Source: Oxalobacteraceae sp. CFBP 13730
GTDB taxonomy: Bacteria > Pseudomonadota > Gammaproteobacteria > Burkholderiales > Burkholderiaceae_D
Direction: 5' to 3'
Assembly (NCBI GenBank): GCA_014841835.1
Contig: JACYUQ010000002.1
Coordinates: 496,001-560,000 of the forward strand
Length of the DNA: 64,000 nt
Shown here: in pieces, positions 54,941 through 63,352 of the stretch
How the letters are laid out: the number at the start of each line of letters is the position of its first letter
How positions within the stretch are numbered: position 1 is the first letter of the stretch
Position numbers and translations under genes: made by a program
The notes under the pieces: generated by a model
Told to the model about the DNA's origin: nothing
Database searches by the model: none
Seen by the model: the letters and a program-made list of their open reading frames with translations, nothing else

Positions 54941-55274
54941 ACTCACACTCGCCTCGTGTTCACTACCGGCCAGCGCTCCAGGCGGAGGCTGCTTCACGAT
55001 GGCATCGGCTGTGATAGTTGTGTAGAGCCAACGTCAGATCAGCGACGGAATGCGCGTTCGTGCAACGATCGAATGGCCGTCACGACGGCCTAAGTTGGCA
55101 ATTTGCCATGCAGCGTCACACAAGAACGTTATCAAATGGCACACATGGTAGTGCGATGCTCATGGATACGGGGCGCGTCAGCGCGTTCTTGCGGAGGGAG
55201 TGAATCAGATGAGGGGCCGATAAGGATACCGGGAACAGCAATGCGCCCGATGGCGCATTGCTTAGCAAGACTGC
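54941..55274. other. Gene-free region with two strong inverted repeats
   Basis: No convincing gene. It holds GGCCGTC-AC-GACGGCC (55075-55090) and an 11-bp perfect hairpin AGCAATGCGCC-CGAT-GGCGCATTGCT (55237-55262). The latter lies 12 bases after the stop of the minus-strand gene at 55275-55586 and could end its transcript, but no T-run follows. Confidence 0.5.
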
Positions 55275-55586
55275 TTACTTGTTGCCAGTACCGGTGCCGG
55301 CTGCCGACTGGCTGCCTTGCGTGCTTTTTTCGTCAGTCTTGCCCTGGAAACCTTCATCGCCCTGCTCTTCGGTGGAACCACCGGCAAGCAGATCATCCGT
55401 ACGCCCCGCTTGCGAGCCCATGTCAGGCACAGCACCAGCCGGTGGCGCTGCCTGCTTGCTGCCGCTACCGGCAACGTCGCCGGTCGAGCCGGCACCCATC
55501 GTGGCCGCACTGGTCGTTCCGGTCGTGAGTTGATCCCACTTGCGGCCCTGAATTTCCTGATCCTTGTTGTCGTTGCTAATTGGCAT
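55275..55586 (-). CDS. Small disordered Gly/Ser/Thr/Gln-rich protein, unknown
   Basis: A 103-residue protein with no membrane segment, no signal peptide and no Cys. It is rich in Gly, Ser, Thr, Gln and charged residues (RKWDQLTTGTTSAATMGAGST... STEEQGDEGFQGKTDEKST), so it is probably intrinsically disordered. AGGAG precedes the ATG at a good distance and a strong hairpin follows the stop. Composition recalls small stress or desiccation proteins, but I do not recognise a family. Confidence 0.65.
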   Translation of the reverse strand: MPISNDNKDQEIQGRKWDQLTTGTTSAATMGAGSTGDVAGSGSKQAAPPAGAVPDMGSQAGRTDDLLAGGSTEEQGDEGFQGKTDEKSTQGSQSAAGTGTGNK

Positions 55587-55896
55587 AGTGATCTCCTCGT
55601 ATTGTGTGTCCGCTCATCTTAGGCCGATTTCACGCTGCCGCCATAGGCGAGCGTCCCGGCGCCGTGTAGGACCGGGACCGTACCGGATGCATCATTCCCG
55701 GAGGCTGGCAATGGGTACCACTACCGAGTTGTAATTTTGCTGCAATGCAACAAATAGTCACGATGCATGCCTATACTTGCCGTGAACCGTGCCGTCCGGC
55801 ACGACCCGTTTCCGGGTGACTTCCTGTGAAGTGCGTGTTCTGCCACCTGCAGCCTGGCCTCCAAGCGCTGTACGCAACGACCTTTAGGATCGCACA
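55587..55896. other. Gene-free leader region before the second chemoreceptor
   Basis: No gene. Near the chemoreceptor two hairpins follow each other: CGTGCCG-TC-CGGCACG (55788-55803) and ACCCG-TTTC-CGGGT (55804-55817), with a TATACT -10-like box just before them at 55772-55777. A looser stem TCCCGG...CCGGGA lies at about 55651-55674. Confidence 0.4.
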
Positions 55897-57495
55897 ATGA
55901 ACAACATGAAGCTGGGCGCCCGCCTCGGACTGGGCTTTGCCATCGTACTCGCGCTGCTCGTCGCCATGAGCGCCACCTCGTATACGCGCATGGAAAAGGC
56001 AAGCAGCCTGACCGAGCGCCTCGTCAAGACCAGTATGAAAAACCAGCGCGACATCGCCGAATGGCGTCGCAATATCGAGGTCAACTCGGCCATCAACGAG
56101 ACCGTCTATTACGCCCCGGATGCGTCGATCCTCGACGTGGTTGCCGCGCGCCGCGCCGCGATCACGGCGCGCTCGAACGTGCTGCAGAAGGAAATCGACG
56201 CGGCGCTTGCCAATCCGGGCGTGCGCGCGCAGCTCGAGGTCGTCAAGCAGGAGCGCGAAGCCTATATCGCGGCGCGCGATGCGCTGTTCGCCGCCAAGCG
56301 CGCGGGCGACCAGGCGCAGCTCGATGCGATCTACCGAACCCGCATGGTGCAGCACACGACGTCATATCTGGCCGTGGTGCAAAAGTTCGCCGACATGCAG
56401 ATCGCCGCGACGAGTGTCGTCGCGACCACGATTCTCGATGCGTATGCCAGTACCAAGGTCATCCTGTTTACGCTGGCTGGCGTTGCGCTGCTGCTGGGCA
56501 TCGCCTGCGCCTGGTTCATCACCCGCTCGATCACGCTGCCACTGCGCGCCGCAGTCGATGTGGCCGAGCGCGTCGCTGGCGGTGACCTGACCAGCCGCTT
56601 CGAGACCGGCCGGCGCGACGAAGTCGGCCAGTTGATGGATGCGCTGGGTCGCATGAACACGAATCTGGCGGGCATCGTCGGCCAGGTGCGCGACGGCACC
56701 GCGACCATCGCGCAGGTCTCTGGCGAGATCGCCAGCGGCAACCAGGACTTGTCGGCCCGCACCGAGCAGCAAGCCAGCTCGCTCGAAGAAACGGCGGCCT
56801 CGATGGAAGAACTGACCTCGACCGTGCGGCAGAACACCGAGCACGCGCACCGCGCCAACGCTCTGGCGGCCACCGCTGCCGGCGTGGCCGGTGAAGGTGG
56901 ACGCATGGTCGCCGACGTGGTGGGCACCATGGGCCGCATCGATGCCTCGTCGCAGCGCATCGTCGATATCATTGGCGTGATCGATGGCATCGCCTTCCAG
57001 ACCAATATCCTGGCGCTCAATGCCGCGGTCGAGGCAGCGCGTGCCGGCGAGCAGGGTCGTGGCTTTGCGGTGGTCGCCAGCGAGGTGCGCACGCTGGCGC
57101 ACCGCTCGGCGGCGGCAGCCAAGGAAATCAAGGGCCTGATCCATGATTCGGTTGTGCAGGTGCAGGAAGGCACGCGCCAGGTCGATCTGGCCGGCACGAC
57201 CATGCAGCAGATCGTCCACAGCATCGGCCAGGTCACGCTGATCATGAACGAGATCACCGCCGCCAGCGAAGAGCAGACGGCCGGCATCGAGCAGGTCAAC
57301 ACGGCCATCGTCGAGATGGACCGTGTCACGCAGCAGAACGCCGCACTGGTCGAACAAGCGGCTGCGGCCGCCGACGCGATGCGCGAACAGGCCGGGCAGC
57401 TCGAATCCGTGGTTGCCACGTTCCGCCTCCAGGGGGCCGCCGCACCTGGTACGCGCCTGGCGCCGCCGGTATCCCGCATCGCCTTGGCCGCCTGA
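55897..57495 (+). CDS. Methyl-accepting chemotaxis protein
   Basis: A 532-residue receptor with helix 1 ([19 protein letters not shown]), a four-helix-bundle type periplasmic domain (about residues 30-190), helix 2 ([21 protein letters not shown]), HAMP, methylation regions ([20 protein letters not shown]) and the signalling tip ([41 protein letters not shown]). No CheR-tether at the C-terminus (SRIALAA). It is a paralogue of the receptor at 40730-42421 with a different sensor domain; the ligand is unknown. Confidence 0.93.
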   Translation: MNNMKLGARLGLGFAIVLALLVAMSATSYTRMEKASSLTERLVKTSMKNQRDIAEWRRNIEVNSAINETVYYAPDASILDVVAARRAAITARSNVLQKEIDAALANPGVRAQLEVVKQEREAYIAARDALFAAKRAGDQAQLDAIYRTRMVQHTTSYLAVVQKFADMQIAATSVVATTILDAYASTKVILFTLAGVALLLGIACAWFITRSITLPLRAAVDVAERVAGGDLTSRFETGRRDEVGQLMDALGRMNTNLAGIVGQVRDGTATIAQVSGEIASGNQDLSARTEQQASSLEETAASMEELTSTVRQNTEHAHRANALAATAAGVAGEGGRMVADVVGTMGRIDASSQRIVDIIGVIDGIAFQTNILALNAAVEAARAGEQGRGFAVVASEVRTLAHRSAAAAKEIKGLIHDSVVQVQEGTRQVDLAGTTMQQIVHSIGQVTLIMNEITAASEEQTAGIEQVNTAIVEMDRVTQQNAALVEQAAAAADAMREQAGQLESVVATFRLQGAAAPGTRLAPPVSRIALAA

Positions 57496-57542
57496 GCCGC
57501 TGATAGAATGCCCGGCTGACGCGATCACGGGAAAGAACGGTT

Positions 57543-58496
57543 ATGGGTATCGGTGTGTTGTGCGGCCTGCTGGCCGGGGCCATGTGGGGCATCGTGTTCC
57601 TCGCGCCGGCCTATCTGGCCGCGTTCACGCCCTTGCAGCTGACTGTCGGGCGCTACCTGGCCTACGGCGCCCTCGCCCTCGTGCTTGTCGGCCCGCGCCT
57701 GCGCACGCTGCTTGCCCGCCTGAACCGGGCCGACCTGTGGGCGCTGGTGCGCCATGCGCTGGCCGGCAACCTCGTGTATTACGTGCTGCTGGCGTACGGC
57801 GTGCAATATGCCGGGATCGCGCCCACCTCGCTGATCGTCGGCATGGTGCCGCTGGTGGTCACGCTGCTCGGGCGCCACGACCACGGCGCCGTGCCACTGC
57901 GCCGCATGCTGGCGCCGCTGCTGCTGGTGGCGGCCGGTATTGCCTGCATCAATCTCGACACCTTCGCGCATGCCCCGGTCGACGCATCCGCCATCGCCAT
58001 CGCCGGTGGGGTGCTGTGCGCTGCGGGCGCCTTGCTGTGCTGGAGCTGGTACGCGCTCGACAATGCACGCTACCTGAAGAACAACCCGCACTTCAGCAGC
58101 GCCGAGTGGTCGGCGTTGTATGGCCTGGCCACGGGCGTGCTGTCCCTGCTGCTCGCACCAATCGCATTCTGGGATGCGGGCAGCGTGGCTACGGGCGAGC
58201 ACGACTGGACCGTCTTCTGGATTTGCAACGCCCTGCTGGCGCTGGGCGCGTCCGTCATCGGCAACCATTTCTGGAACGTGGCCAGCCGGCGCGTGCCGGT
58301 AACACTAGGGGGTCAGCTGATCCTGTTCGAAACGCTGTTCGCCCTGCTGTACGGCTGCATCTACCGGGGTGCTGCGCCCCGACCGCTCGAACTGGCTGCG
58401 ATCGCGCTGCTCATCGCAGGCGTCGCGTGGTCAGTGCGGCTGCATGGCGGCGTGGAAGATGACGAAATGTTTACGCCACCGCGTGAGCAACATTGA
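57543..58496 (+). CDS. EamA/DMT family transporter
   Basis: A 317-residue inner-membrane protein with ten predicted helices in two EamA-like repeats; GLLAGAMWGIVFLAPAYLAAFTPLQLTVGRYLAYG opens the first, and the second includes GGQLILFETLFALLYG. Members export metabolites or amino acids; the substrate is not readable. It starts 47 bases after the chemoreceptor stop and may be co-transcribed. The C-terminus is a short polar tail (DDEMFTPPREQH). Confidence 0.87.
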   Translation: MGIGVLCGLLAGAMWGIVFLAPAYLAAFTPLQLTVGRYLAYGALALVLVGPRLRTLLARLNRADLWALVRHALAGNLVYYVLLAYGVQYAGIAPTSLIVGMVPLVVTLLGRHDHGAVPLRRMLAPLLLVAAGIACINLDTFAHAPVDASAIAIAGGVLCAAGALLCWSWYALDNARYLKNNPHFSSAEWSALYGLATGVLSLLLAPIAFWDAGSVATGEHDWTVFWICNALLALGASVIGNHFWNVASRRVPVTLGGQLILFETLFALLYGCIYRGAAPRPLELAAIALLIAGVAWSVRLHGGVEDDEMFTPPREQH

Positions 58497-58579
58497 CGAG
58501 CTGGCCACATACCGCAGCGTATCGTTGCGTGTAAGTACCATTTTTGTTCAATTAACCTGGCGGGACTTTTTCCCGTAGT

Positions 58580-58598
58580 AATGTACTGCTAGACTCTC
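58580..58598 (+). promoter_or_regulatory. Extended -10 motif upstream of the TonB receptor, copy 1
   Basis: AATGTACTGCTAGACTCTC contains TGCTAGACT (TGn plus a -10). It matches 16 of 19 bases of the element at 62435-62453. No good -35 is seen. About 100 bases before the receptor gene. Confidence 0.45.
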
Positions 58599-58700
58599 GG
58601 GCGTGGAATTGCGCAGCGCAATAAAGTTTGCCACCAAGAACAACATTGGACCTGCGTTGCTCACAACGGGTACGAATCGGTCCTACCGGGAGTCGTCTAC

Positions 58701-60947
58701 ATGAAAGCAACACCAGTCCGCCTGGCGCGAACGCTGCTGGCCGCGGCCGTATCGGGCGTCGTCTGCAGCATCGCCGCTGCGCAAACCGCCCCCGTCCAGG
58801 ACAGCGGCGGCACCGTACCGGAGGTGATCGTTACCGCCCAGCGCACCGAAGCCCTGGCGTCTCGCACGCCCCTTGCCGTGAGCGTCCTGTCGGGCGAACA
58901 GCTGCGCGATCTGGGCGCCGACAGTGCCGGCACGCTTGGCCCACGGCTGCCCAATGTGTACATGGAACAGGCCTTTTCCGGCCTGCGCCTGTCGATCCGC
59001 GGCATTAGCAACAGCGACACCACCGACAAGGGTGACCCGTCGACCGCCTTCATGCTCGACGGCATCTATATTGCGCGGCCCGCCGGCCAGAGCGGCAACT
59101 TCCTCGACATCGACCGCATCGAAGTCTTGCGCGGCCCGCAAGGCACGCTGTACGGGCGCAACACGACCGCCGGTCTGGTCAACGTGATCTCGAATGCACC
59201 GACCGACCGCTTCGAGGGCGCACTGGGGTTCGAAACCGGCACCTATCACCGGCGCAAGGTCGACGGCGTCATCAACGTGCCGGTAGGCGACATGCTGTCG
59301 CTGCGCGCTGCCGTGAGCAAATTGCAGCATGATCCCTACCTGAACAATGGCCAGGGCACGCTACTCCGGCCCGGCATGGACCAGGACGACACCGATGCGC
59401 GCCTGAGCGCGAAGCTGCAACTGGGGCGCGACGCGACGCTGGTATTGCGCTACGACCATGGCAAGGCCGAAGGCAATAACGACCGCTTCGTGCCGGACAC
59501 GAACTTTTTCACCGGTGTGGCCAGTGGCACGCCGGTCTACCGCGACAGCACCACCGACGCACGCCTGACCAACAGCTTCATCCCGCCGAACATGACGCCG
59601 GTCCAGGGCTGGCAAGACCGCGTGGCCCAGGGCTGGTCGGCCGACCTGCGCTGGAACCTCGGCCCTGCCACGCTGTACTACCTTGGCGGGCACCGCACAC
59701 TCGACCAGGAACTGCGCCAGAACTACTATTACCGCGTGACCCCGCGCATCGCGCTTGGCGTGATCAACGACTACGACGGCCACAACACGCAGGATTCGCA
59801 CGAACTGCGCCTTGCCACCAATGGTACCGGTGCGCTCAGTGCCCAGGGCGGCCTGTACTACTTCAGCGAGACGTCCGACACGTCGTATGCATTCCAGGGC
59901 CTGCAGCCGGTCGGCCTGCCGCCCTACTATGCATTTCCGCTGGTGACCGAGGCGCGCAGCCGCGCCGTGTTCGGCCAGCTGACCTGGCGCGTGGCCGACG
60001 GCCTGCGCCTGACTGCCGGCGCGCGCCGCACCGACGACGACAAGGACCGCGTCGGCTCGACCGATTTCCAGCAAGGCCCCGTATTCAACGCTGCCACCGA
60101 CCGGCGCCTGCTCAACGCAGCCGAGCTGAACACCGCGCGCACGACCTGGCGCCTGGGCCTTGACTACGACCTGCTGCCCACGACACTGTTGTACGGCAGC
60201 CTGTCCACCGGCTACAAGGCGGGGGGCTTCAACGATGGCTGCATCGCCGGCAGCACCGCACTGGGCATTGCGTGCCCGGCCGCGGTCGCGGTGTCGGAAA
60301 GCGCGCTGTACTACCAGCCGGAAGAACTGCGCGCCTACGAAGCCGGCGTCAAGTCGCGCCTGTGGGGCGGGCGCGTCACGGTCAACGCCGCCGCCTTCGT
60401 GTACGACTACACGAACCTGCAACTGAGCGGCACCGCCATCGTCGCGGGCGCCCCGCGGATCCTGACCGGCAATGCCGGCGTTGCTCGCTCGCGGGGTCTG
60501 GAACTCGACGGCGAGATCCGCGTCGGCAGCCACGGGCGCCTGAGCTACAGCGCCACCGCGCTCGATGCCCACTATGTGACGTACAACCCGGCACCTGCCG
60601 TCTCGTGGGCCGGCCGCAAGCTCGATCGCGCGCCGAGCCACGTCTATACGCTCGGCTACGAACACCGTTTCGGCATGTTCGGCGGCCAGCTGCATGCGGG
60701 CGTGTTCACGCGCCGCAGCGCTGACTATGTGATCACGATCCCGAGCCAGCTGCTCGAATACCGGATTCCGGCGCACACGACCACCGACGCCACGCTGCGC
60801 TACGCCCCGCCCGGTGGCGCCTGGAGCCTGCTGGCGCGCGTGCGCAATCTGGAAAACGCGGTGCGTCCGTCGCTCATCGACAGCTTCGGCATGGCCACGC
60901 CGACGGCGCCGCGCACGGCCGACCTGCGCCTCGATCTGCGCTTTTGA
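58701..60947 (+). CDS. TonB-dependent outer-membrane receptor
   Basis: A 748-residue receptor: signal peptide ending SIAAAQ, TonB-box-like VPEVIVTAQRT, plug domain (LRGPQGTLYGRNTTAGLVNVIS) and a 22-strand barrel ending in LDLRF. It lacks the N-terminal signalling extension of regulated siderophore receptors, so it does not control a sigma factor. The plug style (AFMLDGIYIARPAG... IDRIEVLRGPQGTLYGRN) is that of receptors for diverse organic compounds. It is followed by a DUF2236 oxygenase gene 59 bases away, so the imported compound may be the oxygenase substrate. Confidence 0.92.
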   Translation: MKATPVRLARTLLAAAVSGVVCSIAAAQTAPVQDSGGTVPEVIVTAQRTEALASRTPLAVSVLSGEQLRDLGADSAGTLGPRLPNVYMEQAFSGLRLSIRGISNSDTTDKGDPSTAFMLDGIYIARPAGQSGNFLDIDRIEVLRGPQGTLYGRNTTAGLVNVISNAPTDRFEGALGFETGTYHRRKVDGVINVPVGDMLSLRAAVSKLQHDPYLNNGQGTLLRPGMDQDDTDARLSAKLQLGRDATLVLRYDHGKAEGNNDRFVPDTNFFTGVASGTPVYRDSTTDARLTNSFIPPNMTPVQGWQDRVAQGWSADLRWNLGPATLYYLGGHRTLDQELRQNYYYRVTPRIALGVINDYDGHNTQDSHELRLATNGTGALSAQGGLYYFSETSDTSYAFQGLQPVGLPPYYAFPLVTEARSRAVFGQLTWRVADGLRLTAGARRTDDDKDRVGSTDFQQGPVFNAATDRRLLNAAELNTARTTWRLGLDYDLLPTTLLYGSLSTGYKAGGFNDGCIAGSTALGIACPAAVAVSESALYYQPEELRAYEAGVKSRLWGGRVTVNAAAFVYDYTNLQLSGTAIVAGAPRILTGNAGVARSRGLELDGEIRVGSHGRLSYSATALDAHYVTYNPAPAVSWAGRKLDRAPSHVYTLGYEHRFGMFGGQLHAGVFTRRSADYVITIPSQLLEYRIPAHTTTDATLRYAPPGGAWSLLARVRNLENAVRPSLIDSFGMATPTAPRTADLRLDLRF

Positions 60948-61006
60948 TCAGTGCCAGGGTCGGGCTCCGGCCCGGCCCCCGATCCACTCACGCCACAAGG
61001 ACACCC

Positions 61007-62353
61007 ATGGACCGCATTGCGCATGACCTGCTTTCTCCCTCACTGCGCGCCGACCCGCCCGCCGACGACACCGTCGCGCGGATGCTGGCCGGCGCCGACG
61101 GTCCGGCCGAACTGTCAGAGCGCATCGCGGCAATCAACCGTGAGCTGGCGCGCTGGCAGACCAATGGCGGCTTGGCGTGCTGGCAGCCCGGGCCCGATCT
61201 CGATCCCCGCGCAGCCGACGCGCTGCTTGATTACCTGGCAGCGTGCCAGCAGCTGCCGGTATGGGCCGACCCGGCCGCCATTGCGCGCGCGGAAACGCTG
61301 TTCATGGACATGAGCATGCTCTCCTGCACGCTGCTGTTCTGCGCCAGCCTGCCCGAATGCTATGTGCTGCCCGACCTGTCGGCAGTGCTGCACGCGGCCG
61401 GCCAGCTCGAGGCGCATACCGATTACCGGGTCCGCTCCACCGCGGCGATGATCTTCCCCGTCATGCTGGCAGGTGGCCTGACGACGCCCGGCGGCGGCGG
61501 CGTGGCCCAGGCGCTCAAGGTGCGCCTGATTCACGCCACCATCCGTCACCTGATCCTGCGCGGCGCGCCGCGTGATGCACTGGGCGGCGCGCCCGTGCCG
61601 CCACTGTCGCCTGCCGGCGGCGGCATGTATCACACACTGTATGCGCACGGCTGGGACACCTCCGTGAACGGCCTGCCGTGCAACCAGGAAGAACTGGCCT
61701 ATACGCTTCTCACGTTCAGCTACGTGTTCGTGCGCGGCCTGCGCACGCTGCGCCTGGCGCTCGCGCCGCAGGATGAAGAAGCCTATCTGCACACGTGGAA
61801 CGTGCTGGGCCACGTGCTGGGCATCGAGCGCAGCCTGATGGCAGAAACCATGGCGCAGGCGCAGCACGACTTCGAGGCCATGCAGGCGCGCGGACGTGTG
61901 CTGGTGCGAACGCCCGATCCCCGTCCGCTGCTGGCGGCGGACCTGATGAAGGCCATGGAAAACGAGATCCCGATCCGGCTCCTGAAACCCATCCCGACGC
62001 TGCTCACGCGTTTGCTGTGCAAAGGTGATGCTACGCGCGACCTGGGCCTGGATGCGCGCGTGCCGCTGCTGGCGCGGGCGGTGTTCGCGCTTGGTCTCGG
62101 GGCCGTGCGCTGCGTCGACGCCTTGGCGCGCGTATTCCTGCCCGGATTTTCGATCAGCCGCATGCTCACGCGCGCGCTGGGGCAGCGCCTGGTGACGCAC
62201 TTCCTGCTCGATCAGACACGCCCGCTGCGCCTGCCCGATGCGCTGCTCAATGAGGTGAACGACGCCACGACCACCTGGCGCACGGATCCGACCGCGCCGC
62301 GCTGGTTGCGCCGGGTGGAAGCGCGCCTGGCCGGACGTGCTGCGCGGACATGA
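61007..62353 (+). CDS. DUF2236 (Lcp/MpaB-like) heme-dependent oxygenase
   Basis: A 448-residue cytoplasmic protein of the DUF2236 family, which includes latex-clearing protein (rubber oxygenase Lcp) and MpaB. Characteristic parts are YRVRSTAAM (Arg141, Thr145), VRLIHATIRHLI (His176, the probable heme ligand; its spacing from Arg141 is close to that in Lcp) and GLPCNQEELAYTLLTFSYVFVRGL...AYLHTWNVLGHVLGI. It probably cleaves or oxidises an isoprenoid-like or acyl chain. No signal peptide is present, unlike secreted Lcp. AAGGA precedes the ATG. Confidence 0.8.
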   Translation: MDRIAHDLLSPSLRADPPADDTVARMLAGADGPAELSERIAAINRELARWQTNGGLACWQPGPDLDPRAADALLDYLAACQQLPVWADPAAIARAETLFMDMSMLSCTLLFCASLPECYVLPDLSAVLHAAGQLEAHTDYRVRSTAAMIFPVMLAGGLTTPGGGGVAQALKVRLIHATIRHLILRGAPRDALGGAPVPPLSPAGGGMYHTLYAHGWDTSVNGLPCNQEELAYTLLTFSYVFVRGLRTLRLALAPQDEEAYLHTWNVLGHVLGIERSLMAETMAQAQHDFEAMQARGRVLVRTPDPRPLLAADLMKAMENEIPIRLLKPIPTLLTRLLCKGDATRDLGLDARVPLLARAVFALGLGAVRCVDALARVFLPGFSISRMLTRALGQRLVTHFLLDQTRPLRLPDALLNEVNDATTTWRTDPTAPRWLRRVEARLAGRAART

Positions 62354-62434
62354 TCTGCCTGGGCGGCGTCATGCGCAGAACATCGGCCGTGCAAAATAGT
62401 TACATCGAAGAATCACAATACTGTTGCTTGTAGA

Positions 62435-62453
62435 AATGACCTGCTAGACTGTC
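62435..62453 (+). promoter_or_regulatory. Extended -10 motif upstream of the CruF-like gene, copy 2
   Basis: AATGACCTGCTAGACTGTC, sharing CTGCTAGACT with the element upstream of the TonB receptor (58580-58598). About 75 bases before the CruF-like gene. Confidence 0.45.
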
Positions 62454-62527
62454 AATATCATAACTTCTGCCTGCCGAATGCATGCGCGCAGACCGCAGTT
62501 CTCATAAAAAGTTTGCGCCTTGCACCA

Positions 62528-63352
62528 ATGAATTCGATCATGACACCCTCGCCAACCGTGCTGTCCCGCCTTGCTGCAGGTCTGGGCGGTGCCGCGCTGC
62601 TGGCGCTGTTGCTGCGCGGCTGGAACGCCGAGACCCACTTGCTGGTGATCAGCTCGGTGCTGATGTTCGTGGCCTGCCTGGCCAGCGCGGCGCGCGTGCT
62701 TGGCCCCCGCGCCGCGCTGCAACTGGCCGTGATCGCGCTGCCGGTTGGCTGGTTTGCCGAAGAAATGGGTGCAAGCTACGGCTGGTTCTTCGGCAGTTAC
62801 GATTACACGTCGGTCCTCGGTCCGCAACTGGGCAGCGTCCCGCTGGTCATTCCGCTGATGTGGTTTGCCCTGTGCTACACGGGCTACGTGATGGCCAACC
62901 TGATCGTCTGGCAGGTCCCCGCTGACGGCGCCACATCGGTCCGCCGCAGCATCGTCATGGCGTTTCTCGCGGCACTGATCGTGACGGCGTACGACCTGGG
63001 CGTGGACCCATACATGGTCTACAAGCTCAAGGCCTGGATCATGGTGGAGCGCAATGGCGGGTGGTTCGGCGAAACCCTGCAGGGCTTTGCGGGCTGGATG
63101 CTGGTGGCCTTCAGCATCGTTTTCTTGTTTCGCCTGATCGTGCGCCGGTCAGCACCGTCGTCGGCGCCCCCTGCGCGCATGCGCGACGTGCTGGTCCCGC
63201 TGGGCCTGTACGGCGCCCTGATGCTGTTCGAAGCCACCCAGGGCGTGCCGGTCGAAACCCGTGCCATTGCCCTGTTCGTGATGGGCACGCCGCTCTGTTG
63301 CGCCGCGTGCGGGCTGTATCGCTGGCAACTGGCAGCGAGGGCCGCAGCATGA
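62528..63352 (+). CDS. CruF-like carotenoid biosynthesis membrane protein
   Basis: A 274-residue, about seven-helix protein of the carotenoid-synthesis family that includes CruF (carotenoid 1',2'-hydratase). GWFAEEMGASYGWFFGSYDYTSVLGPQLGSVPLVIPLMWFALCYTGYVMANLI and AYDLGVDPYMVYKLKAWIM...GGWFGETLQGFAGWM are the conserved segments. It would hydrate the end group of an acyclic carotenoid. No phytoene synthase or desaturase genes are in the window. The stop overlaps the start of the next gene (ATGA). Confidence 0.8.
   Translation: MNSIMTPSPTVLSRLAAGLGGAALLALLLRGWNAETHLLVISSVLMFVACLASAARVLGPRAALQLAVIALPVGWFAEEMGASYGWFFGSYDYTSVLGPQLGSVPLVIPLMWFALCYTGYVMANLIVWQVPADGATSVRRSIVMAFLAALIVTAYDLGVDPYMVYKLKAWIMVERNGGWFGETLQGFAGWMLVAFSIVFLFRLIVRRSAPSSAPPARMRDVLVPLGLYGALMLFEATQGVPVETRAIALFVMGTPLCCAACGLYRWQLAARAAA

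Noticed and set aside
55018..55203. 61-codon plus-strand open frame
   Set aside because: No ribosome site, no recognisable composition and it crosses an inverted repeat; probably chance.
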